A stretch of 64,000 nucleotides of DNA from the NCBI RefSeq assembly GCF_000403135.1, contig NZ_AQPN01000001.1, positions 1 through 64,000 of the forward strand, given 5' to 3'. Below the pieces are notes generated by a model. It had not been told where the DNA came from and did not search any database. It saw nothing but the letters and a program-made list of their open reading frames with translations. A program made the position numbers and the translations under genes. The stretch's first letter is position 1, and each line of letters opens with the position of its first letter. This DNA is from Arcticibacter svalbardensis MN12-7. GTDB lineage: Bacteria > Bacteroidota > Bacteroidia > Sphingobacteriales > Sphingobacteriaceae. This document shows positions 53,970-63,036 of this stretch, piece by piece.

Positions 53970-55613
53970 TTATTTTGTTGGCCAACCTGGATTCTGCTCT
54001 AAATTTTTGTCCTTTATTATTTCCGTACGTGGAATGGGAAACAAATACATTTTTTCATCAAATACTAAAGGCTGAGCATCCACAACGAAGGAAGCGTAGC
54101 TGAAAGTACCATTCGCATTTTTTGTAATATCCATTCCATGAAATTTATTTCCATTCAAGCGAGTTGAGGATTGTTTCCATCTGCGCAGATCAAAATATCT
54201 TTGCTGCTCAAAACATAATTCGATATACCGTTCATTATGAATTAAGGCCCTCATTTGATCCTGGCTCATTCCTCCGCTTAAAGTAGTCGTGATTCCGGCC
54301 CTCTTCCTCAACAGGTTAATGGCATCATAAACACTTGCGTCAGGACCAGCTACTTCGTTTTCTGCTTCAGCATAGTTGAGCAACACTTCGGCATAACGCA
54401 TTTCAATCCAGGGTTGAGTACTTCCATAATTATAGGTATAAATAAGGTTATTCTGATCAATGGCCTTTAATCGGTAATAACCTGTAATCGTATTATAAAT
54501 TTGATTTGCAGGTTCTTCATTGAAATCCCTGCCCCCTTCGTAAATCTGCAGCGTGATTGTTGTCAGCACTCCGCTGATAGTACCTTTAATCTGTGAGCCG
54601 TTATAGGCAATATCAGCATAGAAACGGTTATCTCTTCCAACATACGGATTATTAGGGTCATACCCTGATGTGGGATCCGAAATTGGCTTACCATTGGCCA
54701 TAGGAAAAGCGTCCACTAATTCCTGTAAGGGTGAGCATTCACCCGCATCATTATGTGCTAAAATAAGCGGTTTTACTCCGGCATCTAGGCCATGATATTT
54801 TTCAGGCATATGATATTGCACCTCATATACCGATTCTGTGTTAGCGGGATCCTGCCATAACTTTGTCAAATCCGAATACAATGAATATTTGCCGAGCGAC
54901 ATTACGGCTTTGTTGGCCGCCGCGGCAAGCGCCCAGCGACTTTGATCATTTCCAGTGTTGAATAATGGACTGGAATAGTAAAGCATTGACCTTCCTTTTA
55001 AAGCCAGAGCAGCACCTTTTGTGGCGCGCCCCTTATCTGCACTAGCAGGCAGGAGAAGTGCTGCAGCATCCAGCTCTTTTGCGATGAAATCAAAACATTC
55101 ATCGCTCGTATTTCTAGCTACAAGCAAGTCGTCAGTTATTGCTGCTGGTTTATCCAAAATTGGGACACCTCCATAACGTTGAACGAGCCTGAAATAGAAA
55201 AATGCCCTTAAAAACCTCACTTCACCAATGCTCTTATCCTTCACAGCCGAATCGATAGGAGCTGTATTAATGGTTGCTAAAAAGTTGTTACATTTTGCAA
55301 TAGAAGCATATGTGGCGGTCCATATATCCATGGGGTTACTGGTGTCATTCCAGTTACCGACCAAAATAGTATTGGGAACGCTCCCTGGATAATCGTGCCT
55401 GGCTTCATCGGATATATTAATATAGGTGTTAAAATCCCAACCGGGTATATCGTTATATATATTATTGACATACAATTGTACCAGTGCCGGATCTGAAAAT
55501 ATATCATTTGCAGATATTGATGTGGGATTGTCTGTATCCAGAAAGTTTTTTTCACAGGAAGGTAACAATAAGGCTCCTATAAATATGACTAAAATTGACT
55601 TTATCAGTTTCAT
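53970..55613 (-). CDS. SusD/RagB family glycan-binding lipoprotein (PUL2)
   Basis: A 547-aa outer-membrane lipoprotein; lipobox LLLPSCEKNF gives Cys at about residue 20. Helical repeats include EVRFLRAFFYFRLVQRYGGV, and the end has HNERYIELCFEQQRYFDLRRWKQ and FPIPRTEIIKDKNLEQNPGW, as expected. It follows susC2 by 22 bases. Sequence clearly differs from the PUL1 SusD, so the two loci should bind different glycans. Confidence 0.96.
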   Translation of the reverse strand: MKLIKSILVIFIGALLLPSCEKNFLDTDNPTSISANDIFSDPALVQLYVNNIYNDIPGWDFNTYINISDEARHDYPGSVPNTILVGNWNDTSNPMDIWTATYASIAKCNNFLATINTAPIDSAVKDKSIGEVRFLRAFFYFRLVQRYGGVPILDKPAAITDDLLVARNTSDECFDFIAKELDAAALLLPASADKGRATKGAALALKGRSMLYYSSPLFNTGNDQSRWALAAAANKAVMSLGKYSLYSDLTKLWQDPANTESVYEVQYHMPEKYHGLDAGVKPLILAHNDAGECSPLQELVDAFPMANGKPISDPTSGYDPNNPYVGRDNRFYADIAYNGSQIKGTISGVLTTITLQIYEGGRDFNEEPANQIYNTITGYYRLKAIDQNNLIYTYNYGSTQPWIEMRYAEVLLNYAEAENEVAGPDASVYDAINLLRKRAGITTTLSGGMSQDQMRALIHNERYIELCFEQQRYFDLRRWKQSSTRLNGNKFHGMDITKNANGTFSYASFVVDAQPLVFDEKMYLFPIPRTEIIKDKNLEQNPGWPTK

Positions 55614-55635
55614 AATTTAATATGTTAAGGGTACA

Positions 55636-58600
55636 TTAAAGCGTTAGATTTAGTCCAACATTAAAGATTCTTTGTTGTGGGTAATATTGACCTGCTGAGT
55701 CCGAAATTTCCGGATCGAAAATTTTCAATTGGGATATCGTCAAAAGATTGAAACCTGAAAGATATATTTTCATTCTGTTGATGCCCTTTGTATGAAGCCA
55801 GGTATCATTGAAAGTATATCCCAATTCTGCAGATTTCAAACGAGCATAAGCCCTACCCCTAAGCCACCAATTCGAGTTCTGATCATTGATTGGATTAGAA
55901 CCAATCCATGCTTCAGGATATTCAGCGTCCTTGTTATCCGGCGTCCAGGCATCAAGTAGGTAGGAGAAAGTATTATTATTACTTTGACGATACATATACC
56001 TTCCCTGACCTGAAATCATAAAAGTACTTTTTGCAGTTCCCTGTAGTAATACATTCAAATTAAAATTATGCCAGTTTGCACCCAGATTTAAACCAAAAAT
56101 CATTTTGGGTGTGCCATTATTATAGGAGAGCACATGCTGATCCTTCGAATCGATTATACCATCGCTGTTTAAATCAGTGTACTTAATATCTCCTGCATGG
56201 GCATTTAATCCAAATTCTTTTCCACCCATCCAGCTTTGTGCTTCCTCGGTGGATTGAAAGAGGCCTATAGCATCATAGCCTACCATGTAGCCATATGGCT
56301 TACCCGTCTGTACCAAATAGTCTGGAGTGCCTTCGGCATCATCTATCTGAATGATCTTATTGACAGAATAGCTTGCCATAGCCCTTATATTGTAACGAAA
56401 TTTGCCTTTTTGATTTTGATGGGTGAGCGCAATTTCGAAACCTTTGTTATCCATAATGGCATAATTCACATCAGGCAGAGCCCTTCCAAAAGTTGCCGGG
56501 ACGGATAAGTCCTGCTGCCAGAGAATATCGCTTGTACGTTTATAGAAATAGTCCAGTTCAAAACCAAACTTTCCTTTCCAGAAAGATCCGTCCAGTCCGA
56601 TGTCGGTAATATTCGCTCTTTCCCAGGTAATATTTTCATTGGGATAGACCCCATAGTAAACACTTGATGCAGGTGCTCCTCCAAAAACCGGCCCTGAGGA
56701 AGTTCTGATGGTATATTGATCCACGTACTGGAAGGCTCCAACATTATCATTTCCAAGCAGACCATTTGATACCCTTAACTTCAGGTAGTCAATAAAAGAA
56801 AGGAAGGTATTATCTTTTATAAATGATTCCTGAGCAATATTCCAACCGGCGGATACAGAAGGGAAAAATCCCCATTGATGACCAGGTGCAAAAATATAAG
56901 AACCATCGTAGCGACCGGAGGCTTCGATTAAATATTTACCATTAAAATCATAATTTAACCTTCCAACTACACTTCTGCGGGTATCTAAAAGCACGGCTGA
57001 ACCGGTTAAAGATTGATTTGTAGGTCCGCTGGCAAAAAAATCGTCTTTGATGTTTGTAAGAAAATTGGCTTTGGTTCCACTTATATTAAAACCCGTTCCT
57101 TGGGACTGTTCATATAACAGTAATGCCTTTAGGTTATGCGGTCCAAAGGAATGATCATAGTTGAATGATAAATTCGATGTGATACTTTGATTATGTGTAT
57201 CGGTTTGATTCAAACTCGTCGCTGATCCTACTGTTTTTGTTCCCGTTATATTGCCGGATGCATCCTCATTGTACATGGTATAGGGGTAGGAAAAAGTTTT
57301 TGTATCAATAAAGGACTTAGAAATTCCAATATTTCCCTTTAAAGCCAAACCTGGGGTTATAAAAGGGAGATTTTGGGTGAATGACAGCGTGCCATTGAAA
57401 ACATTGTTCGTTCCGTCATTATACCCGGCACTATGAATCATTTCGTAAGGATGCGAACCTTGTGTATTATAGGGTTTACCATCCGGATGAAAAGCAGGTA
57501 TTGCAGGAGATTGTGCCTGTACGATGGCGAAAATATTTGTTGCTGTAAAAGGTGGCGCATTGTTCTCTTCCTGCCTGCCGTCCAGTAATAAACTAACAGT
57601 CAAATTCTTGTTTATTTCTGCATCCACATTAGATCGGAAATTATATCTTTTGAAATTAATATTGTCATACATTCCATCCTGATCGAGGAAACCTAACGAC
57701 GCAAAATACCGGACAGTTTTTGATCCCCCGCTTACTGTGAGATTGTGGTGGCTGACTGCTGAATTTTTCTTAAACGTAACATCATACCAGTCTGTGCCAA
57801 TTTTACCGGTGTTAAAATCTGCAAGTTGCTGATCTGAATAAAACAATCCGGCCTGGGCCGGATTGGCGGGATCATATCCTTGATTAATCAGCGCTGTGTT
57901 ACGTGTGCTGGCATACTGATATGCATTCATCAGTTTAGGATAAAGAGTAGGTGTTTGAAATCCGAAATCACCAGAATATGTGATTACTGGTTTACCAATC
58001 TGTCCGTGCTTGGTTGTAATCAGAAAAACGCCGTTTGCTGCCCTTGCCCCATATACAGCCGCTGCAGAGGCATCCTTCAAAACAGTAATACTAGCAATCT
58101 CGTTGGGATCAAGCTGAGAAAAATCACGACCGACAATTCCATCTATTACGATCAGTGGCGTATTGCTGTTCAGCGTAGATGTACCTCTTATTGTATAGGA
58201 AGACCCATATCCTGGTGCTCCGCTGGCATTAACTGCGATCAGACCGGGTAATCTTCCAACTAAATCATTTGAAATATTAGGTGAGGCTGATTGTAACAAT
58301 TCATTACCCGAAATCGAAGAAACAGCTCCTGTTACATTTGCTTTTCTCTGTGTTCCATATCCAACAACCACAACCTGATTTAAACTGGTGCTGTTCATCT
58401 TCAGGACCACATTCAAAATCTCTTTGCCAGCAACCACTACTTCCTGTGTTACAAATCCGATTGAACTAAAAACAAGCACAGCAGCATTATCATTGACACG
58501 GATACTGAATCTGCCATCTTTATCCGTCACAGCTACATTCTTAGTGTTTTTTTCCCTTATTATCACTCCAGGCAAACCTTCTCTGGTAGAGTCAGTTACT

Positions 58601-59037
58601 GCACCGGTAATTTGAACAAAAGATTCTGTAGTAGAAATTTTGGATTCTATTTTTGGATCAATTAGGATCGCTTTATCCTGAAGTTCGAAAGTAAACAACT
58701 CATTGTTCAGATTTTTCTGAAACACTTCTTCTAGTTTAGCATTCCTGACCTCAATCGAAATTGGTTTTGCCTGTTTTAATAAATCAGAATTATATAAAAA
58801 ATTGTAGCCGGTCTGTTTTTTAATGGCATCCATTATTTTTTCCAGTGGTGCATTTTTCTCTGAGAGGGTCACTCTTTGCAAGTTTTCCATGGTATTTGCC
58901 TTTAAAGAATCAGCAAAAATGACCAGGACAACAAGCTTCAATATTAATAATACCTTGGCATATGGTTTATGCCTTTTTTCAATTTGCTCAAGGCAAAGAC
59001 ACCTTCCTGCCCTCTTTGGAAAAGTTTTAAAATCCAT
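55636..59037 (-). CDS. SusC/RagA TonB-linked outer membrane receptor with STN domain (PUL2)
   Basis: A 1133-aa TonB-dependent importer. The N-terminal signal-anchor region (to about residue 48) is followed by STN (about 52-120, VTLSEKNAPLEKIMDAIKKQ), the carboxypeptidase-D-regulatory-like domain (ITGAVTDSTREGLPGVIIRE), a plug beginning VVVVGYGTQRKANVTGAVSS, and the barrel ending in NVGLNLTL. The STN domain and the FecR gene immediately upstream make a classical trans-envelope sensing pair: substrate binding would relieve FecR inhibition of an ECF sigma factor. Confidence 0.96.
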   Translation of the reverse strand: MDFKTFPKRAGRCLCLEQIEKRHKPYAKVLLILKLVVLVIFADSLKANTMENLQRVTLSEKNAPLEKIMDAIKKQTGYNFLYNSDLLKQAKPISIEVRNAKLEEVFQKNLNNELFTFELQDKAILIDPKIESKISTTESFVQITGAVTDSTREGLPGVIIREKNTKNVAVTDKDGRFSIRVNDNAAVLVFSSIGFVTQEVVVAGKEILNVVLKMNSTSLNQVVVVGYGTQRKANVTGAVSSISGNELLQSASPNISNDLVGRLPGLIAVNASGAPGYGSSYTIRGTSTLNSNTPLIVIDGIVGRDFSQLDPNEIASITVLKDASAAAVYGARAANGVFLITTKHGQIGKPVITYSGDFGFQTPTLYPKLMNAYQYASTRNTALINQGYDPANPAQAGLFYSDQQLADFNTGKIGTDWYDVTFKKNSAVSHHNLTVSGGSKTVRYFASLGFLDQDGMYDNINFKRYNFRSNVDAEINKNLTVSLLLDGRQEENNAPPFTATNIFAIVQAQSPAIPAFHPDGKPYNTQGSHPYEMIHSAGYNDGTNNVFNGTLSFTQNLPFITPGLALKGNIGISKSFIDTKTFSYPYTMYNEDASGNITGTKTVGSATSLNQTDTHNQSITSNLSFNYDHSFGPHNLKALLLYEQSQGTGFNISGTKANFLTNIKDDFFASGPTNQSLTGSAVLLDTRRSVVGRLNYDFNGKYLIEASGRYDGSYIFAPGHQWGFFPSVSAGWNIAQESFIKDNTFLSFIDYLKLRVSNGLLGNDNVGAFQYVDQYTIRTSSGPVFGGAPASSVYYGVYPNENITWERANITDIGLDGSFWKGKFGFELDYFYKRTSDILWQQDLSVPATFGRALPDVNYAIMDNKGFEIALTHQNQKGKFRYNIRAMASYSVNKIIQIDDAEGTPDYLVQTGKPYGYMVGYDAIGLFQSTEEAQSWMGGKEFGLNAHAGDIKYTDLNSDGIIDSKDQHVLSYNNGTPKMIFGLNLGANWHNFNLNVLLQGTAKSTFMISGQGRYMYRQSNNNTFSYLLDAWTPDNKDAEYPEAWIGSNPINDQNSNWWLRGRAYARLKSAELGYTFNDTWLHTKGINRMKIYLSGFNLLTISQLKIFDPEISDSAGQYYPQQRIFNVGLNLTL

Positions 59038-59114
59038 ACATTTGTAGAGTTAAGTGTTTAGTCAAATGTTAATTACATTGTTGGGGTAATTTTTGATTTG
59101 TAGCATTTAATCAG

Positions 59115-59138
59115 CCGGAAGTGTTCCATCACTTCCGG
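59115..59138. terminator. Hairpin between fecR and susC2
   Basis: A perfect 9-bp GC-rich stem (CCGGAAGTG at 59115-59123 with CACTTCCGG at 59130-59138) with a 6-base loop lies in the 200-base gap. Its T-rich side (ATTTTA) is on the plus strand, so on the minus strand it is more likely a pause, processing or insulating structure than a strong terminator. Confidence 0.6.
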
Positions 59139-59237
59139 ATTTTATGCTAACCAAATTTTTTAGTAATAAATAAAACGGACTGTTTTAACTTTTTTCCATA
59201 TCTCTGTGTTTAAATTAAACCATATCTACCTATCTCT

Positions 59238-60377
59238 TTATTTATCCGTTACAGATACATTTTTGCCATTAATAGTAAACTTGACATCACCGGTTTTTTC
59301 AAGCAAACCAAGTACATGACTTAAAGTGTATTTGCGGGAGATTTGCCCCTTAAAATGTATATCCGGAACATTTACATAGTCAACCTTAATATCATACCAC
59401 CGTTCAAGCTGTCTAAGGATATGGCTGAGCTCCTCATCATCAAACTGGAACTCTCCGTTCTTCCAAGCAAGGTTACTACTTCCCGAATTCGCCGAACTGG
59501 ATACATTTATAGGTTGACCTGAATCCATTATCTCAGCTTGTTGTCCTTGTATAACTATTCTGCTGTTTTTTGATGTCCTGATTTTGACTGACCCTTTTAT
59601 TAATGTAACCTTCATCGCTGCTTCATTTTCATAATCCATTACATTAAATTCAGTACCCAAATCTTCTATTTCTCCCCGAGCAGTCTGAATCACATATTTC
59701 TGATCCCTGATGTGTGTTATGATGAAATATGCTTCCCCTTGGAGTTTAACTTTTCTTAGCTTTCCCTGAAACTCCACCGGATAAGTTAAAGAAGAACCTG
59801 CATTTAGAGACACTTTACTGCCATCTGACAAAATAAGCCGATATATTCCTCCTCCTTTGGGAACGGTCAGCATATTATAGATAACTTTAGCATTTTCACT
59901 GTTTTTTGCCCTTTCATAAAATAACTCACCGGCATTATTTTTGTAGATTTTCGTCCCAGCCTGATTGGCTAAGAATCCAGTATGCGTGCTATCCAGTATA
60001 AGCTCAGATCCGTTTGAAAGGGTAAGAATGGCCTGTCTGTTAATTGGTTGCACATCATTTTTAAACCTTTCTTCCCGGAGCTGCAAAGCTAATGGCAGTT
60101 TTTTAGGAGAATTAATAAAAACGAACAAAGTACCGATTCCGATCAGGATGAAAATTGCAGCAGAAATATATGGCCAAATTCTTCTTTTTTCCACTGTATG
60201 CTTAGGTAATGAACAAAATACTTCATTTAGATCTATGCCGATTTCTTCTTCTGTTAATTCACCACTATAGTCTTGATCGTCCTGTATATACCAGGTTTCT
60301 AACCAAGCTTTTTCAGCCTCATTACATTTACCCTCCGCATATTTTTTCAGCAATGCTTGAATGTCCTCTTTTTCCAT
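59238..60377 (-). CDS. FecR-family anti-sigma factor
   Basis: A 379-aa inner-membrane regulator. The N-terminal cytoplasmic part (about 1-85, LLKKYAEGKCNEAEKAWLET, as in FecR DUF4880-type starts) would hold a sigma factor. One membrane helix (about 88-108, WPYISAAIFILIGIGTLFVF) follows, then the periplasmic FecR domain (about 160-290, TVPKGGGIYRLILSDGSKVS) and a C-terminal STN-like DUF4974 domain that meets the SusC STN domain. ATG 60377 (MEKEDIQ) fits the family; the longer frame to 60482 does not. No sigma factor gene adjoins it; the closest is the ECF gene at 63669. Confidence 0.94.
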   Translation of the reverse strand: MEKEDIQALLKKYAEGKCNEAEKAWLETWYIQDDQDYSGELTEEEIGIDLNEVFCSLPKHTVEKRRIWPYISAAIFILIGIGTLFVFINSPKKLPLALQLREERFKNDVQPINRQAILTLSNGSELILDSTHTGFLANQAGTKIYKNNAGELFYERAKNSENAKVIYNMLTVPKGGGIYRLILSDGSKVSLNAGSSLTYPVEFQGKLRKVKLQGEAYFIITHIRDQKYVIQTARGEIEDLGTEFNVMDYENEAAMKVTLIKGSVKIRTSKNSRIVIQGQQAEIMDSGQPINVSSSANSGSSNLAWKNGEFQFDDEELSHILRQLERWYDIKVDYVNVPDIHFKGQISRKYTLSHVLGLLEKTGDVKFTINGKNVSVTDK

Positions 60378-60816
60378 TGTTAAAAGAACTATTATATTCT
60401 TAGATACTGTTAAGACCCTTAATGAATGATTATGGCGTAGGTAAAAGTCAAATAATAAAATATAAATCTGGTTTCTTACCAACCCAGTTTCAATCGGCGG
60501 AGAACAGCATCCTTTGGGAAGAATCTTGTCTATGAAATCTAGAATCCAATCGTGAAGGGATTACGAACTACATCTTTAATTGAATTCAAATTATAGTAGC
60601 AGACTAAACCCACTGGTAGATGAACTGGCTATGTATTAGGAATTTGTTACAGCAGAGATTTACTTCATAGTAGCGAAGAAGTATTAACCAGAAAAGATAA
60701 TGCAACCGGTATTATCTTTTCCATTTTAAAAGATTAACAGATGGGTATGAAGCCTCCTCTCTTCTTTTACCTTAATACATTTATATTATTCGGACCGCAA
60801 AGTATATTTTTCAGAA

Positions 60817-60837
60817 TTTTCCAGATTGATCTACGCC
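60817..60837 (+). promoter_or_regulatory. Shared 21-bp element, copy 2
   Basis: TTTTCCAGATTGATCTACG followed by CC. It differs from the reverse complement of 46398-46418 at one position. It lies 317 bases upstream of the SDR start at 61154 in the same orientation and nearly the same distance as copy 1 from susC of PUL1. Confidence 0.6.
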
Positions 60838-61042
60838 CAGAGAATTATTTGGCGGTCATCACTATAAAACAAACGTCTTGCATGTTTGATACAGAAACAT
60901 AAAAACTTTTCACTTGGATAATTTCAAAACCCGGGAAGCAGGAACTGGAGAGGTATAGTCAGGTTTAAGTTATTTGGTGGTAATATTGATGCTGGAAAAC
61001 AAGTGATATATGTATAAATTGTTTGTGGACATAGCAGATACC

Positions 61043-61064
61043 AACCTTAAATATAGTTAAGGTT
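61043..61064. repeat. Small inverted repeat upstream of the SDR gene
   Basis: AACCTTAA (61043-61050) and TTAAGGTT (61057-61064) form an 8-bp perfect dyad with a 6-base spacer, about 90 bases before the SDR start. Possible operator. Confidence 0.35.
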
Positions 61065-61153
61065 TATTTTAATCTGAGTGCGCTACTGATTGTCAAAATA
61101 TAAGGTTTTTGAATTCTCATAATTACTTATTTCATTTTTTTTACTATTATTCT

Positions 61154-61939
61154 ATGAATTTAGACCTTCAAGATAAAATCATAATTGTAACGGGTGGAGC
61201 CAAAGGTATCGGAGAAGGTATCAGTCGAGTACTAGCGTCAGAGGGTGCTATCCCCGTAATTATTGGCAGGACCAAAGAAGATAATAAAAAGACCGTACAG
61301 GAAATCTTAAACAAGGGGGGAAAAGCATACCAGTTTGTAGCTGAATTAACCAGTCCCAGTGCTTGTAAAAACGTAATCGAACAGATTAGTATTGAATTTG
61401 GACGAATTGACGGGTTAGTAAATAATGCAGGCGAAAACGACAACATCGGGCTTGAACAGGGTAGTTATGAAGGATTTCTACAATCCCTTCATAAGAATCT
61501 GATCCATTACTACCTAATGGCACACTATTGCTTACCTAAATTGATAAAGTCCAACGGGCCAATAGTCAATATGGGCTCAAAAATCGCGGAGACTGGCCAG
61601 GGTGGTACTTCGGCATATGCCGCGGCAAACGGAGGGCGAAATGCTATGACACGCGAGTGGTCGGTCGAATTATTGAAGTATAATATCCGCGTAAACGCGA
61701 TAATTGTCGCAGAATGCTGGACTCCATTGTATGAAAGCTGGCTGAATTTACAGGAAAATCCTAAGGAAAAGTTATATGGAATTACTCAAAAAATCCCTCT
61801 TCAGCAACGAATGACAACAACGGAAGAGATTGCCAACATGGCCGCTTTCCTTTTATCTTCGAAATCCAGTCATATTACCGGACAGCTTATACATGTCGAT
61901 GGTGGCTATGTCCATTTAGACAGGGCAATAACCAAATAA
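61154..61939 (+). CDS. SDR dehydrogenase, L-fucose dehydrogenase-like
   Basis: A 261-aa short-chain dehydrogenase that probably oxidises L-fucose (or a similar sugar) to its lactone with NAD(P). Rossmann motif TGGAKGIGEG (13-22), NNAG (90-93) and catalytic S142 and Y155 are present. The Lys of YxxxK is Asn here (Y155-AAA-N159), apparently with the local context GGRNAMTREW. The C-terminus GQLIHVDGGYVHLDRA fits the fucose-dehydrogenase branch. ATG 61154 (MNLDLQD) gives the standard start. It is transcribed away from PUL2. Confidence 0.9.
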   Translation: MNLDLQDKIIIVTGGAKGIGEGISRVLASEGAIPVIIGRTKEDNKKTVQEILNKGGKAYQFVAELTSPSACKNVIEQISIEFGRIDGLVNNAGENDNIGLEQGSYEGFLQSLHKNLIHYYLMAHYCLPKLIKSNGPIVNMGSKIAETGQGGTSAYAAANGGRNAMTREWSVELLKYNIRVNAIIVAECWTPLYESWLNLQENPKEKLYGITQKIPLQQRMTTTEEIANMAAFLLSSKSSHITGQLIHVDGGYVHLDRAITK

Positions 61940-62133
61940 AAAAACCGAAATTGTACTTTAAAGTCTTTTTTTTATACTTTTTTTTGATAACCTGGTATCC
62001 CAAAGAAGTCTTTTTTACGCCCTCAGAGTGCCGCCAAAAGATTCTGCAAAACCAGATCGGACAAGTAGTAATTATAAACTAGCCCATCCAATGTTCGATT
62101 CAATAATTGCTTGGTAGTGCTTTTTGCCGTTAA

Positions 62134-63036
62134 TCAGCCTATATTTTTACTTCTTTGTCTGTATCCGTTTGGGGAAATACCGATATAATTTTTAAACAGC
62201 CGAGAAAAATAATAAGGATTATCATATCCCACTTGCATCGCAATAGCTTTTATCCTAGTCCGGTCAAGATAGAGCAGCTGACATGCTTTTTGCATTTTTA
62301 AGTGTATGAAATAATCAATTGGAGACATTCCTGTGGTTTTTCTAAAAAGATTTGAAAAATGGGAAACAGATAACCGGTGCTGAGTGGCCATTTCTTCCAC
62401 GGTAAGTTTTATATTTAACTTATTGCGCATATTCTGGATGGTTTTTGTGATTATATCACTGCTATTGTCTGCATTATTATGTACATGACGTTCAGGAAAT
62501 AAGAAGGTCGCTAATAAATAAAAAAGACTAAAAGAAGCACTGATTAGGTTTTCATGACTATACCCCATTTCAAGAGTCTGGTAAATATTTTGCCAGGTTG
62601 AAATGGCATTTTCATTTAATGGAATTTGCACAGGAGGTTTTGTTATTTGAATATTTAATGAATTATTAACATGATCAATTTGATCACTGGCAAAATGCAA
62701 CCAGTAGATGGTCCAGGGATCCTCATCATCCGCCCAGTAACTGATGTATTTATTTGTAGCTGGCAGTAATACAAACTGGTTGGCATTTACTTCATGACGC
62801 TTATTATCTAATATGCAGTGTCCTTTACCCTGTATGCAATAAATCAAAATATTCTCTGTGCAGCCTTTTTCCCGCGCCCTGTAATGAAAGGCAGCTTTTG
62901 GAAAATAACCAATTTGGGTAAGATAGATATGAAAAAGCTCAGGGCTTTTTTCTTTGGCATCTTTCAGCACCTTTTCAGGAATATAGATCACTTTTTCACC
63001 TTCGAATCCATCCCGGATTTTCATTTTCTTTGCCAT
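62134..63036 (-). CDS. AraC family regulator with cupin sensor
   Basis: A 300-aa regulator. The N-terminal cupin sugar-sensing part (about 35-125) includes ENILIYCIQGKGHCILDNKR and WTIYWLHFAS, typical of carbohydrate-responsive AraC proteins. The C-terminal helix-turn-helix pair (about 200-298) reads LTVEEMATQHRLSVSHFSNL, then IKAIAMQVGYDNPYYFSRLF with the signature KNYIGISPNGYRQRS. It is next to the SDR gene (convergent) and PUL2, so it is the best candidate activator of these genes and perhaps of PUL1 through the shared motif. A 26-bp perfect inverted repeat lies 49 bases upstream. Confidence 0.93.
   Translation of the reverse strand: MAKKMKIRDGFEGEKVIYIPEKVLKDAKEKSPELFHIYLTQIGYFPKAAFHYRAREKGCTENILIYCIQGKGHCILDNKRHEVNANQFVLLPATNKYISYWADDEDPWTIYWLHFASDQIDHVNNSLNIQITKPPVQIPLNENAISTWQNIYQTLEMGYSHENLISASFSLFYLLATFLFPERHVHNNADNSSDIITKTIQNMRNKLNIKLTVEEMATQHRLSVSHFSNLFRKTTGMSPIDYFIHLKMQKACQLLYLDRTRIKAIAMQVGYDNPYYFSRLFKNYIGISPNGYRQRSKNIG

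Larger units (their letters stand above)
60378..61153. other. Long divergent intergenic region fecR / SDR
   Basis: About 775 bases without coding sequence. It serves fecR-susCD on the left and SDR on the right. It contains copy 2 of the 21-bp element (60817-60837) and a small inverted repeat (61043-61064). I saw no remnant of a sigma factor gene, which would be expected beside fecR. Confidence 0.5.

Noticed and set aside
57880-58251. 123-codon plus-strand frame inside susC2
   Set aside because: Antisense shadow of a certain SusC gene, unusually rich in Cys as shadows of this codon usage often are.
46398-60837. The idea that PUL2 is an invertible DNA segment bounded by the 21-bp repeats
   Set aside because: No recombinase gene is adjacent, and the equal distance and orientation to two outward genes is better explained by a regulatory site; kept only as an alternative.
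61950-61990. Possible terminator after the SDR gene (ACTTTAAAGT followed by T8)
   Set aside because: The dyad has no loop room (a 5-bp arm with no spacer), so it cannot form a proper hairpin, although the T tracts may still matter.
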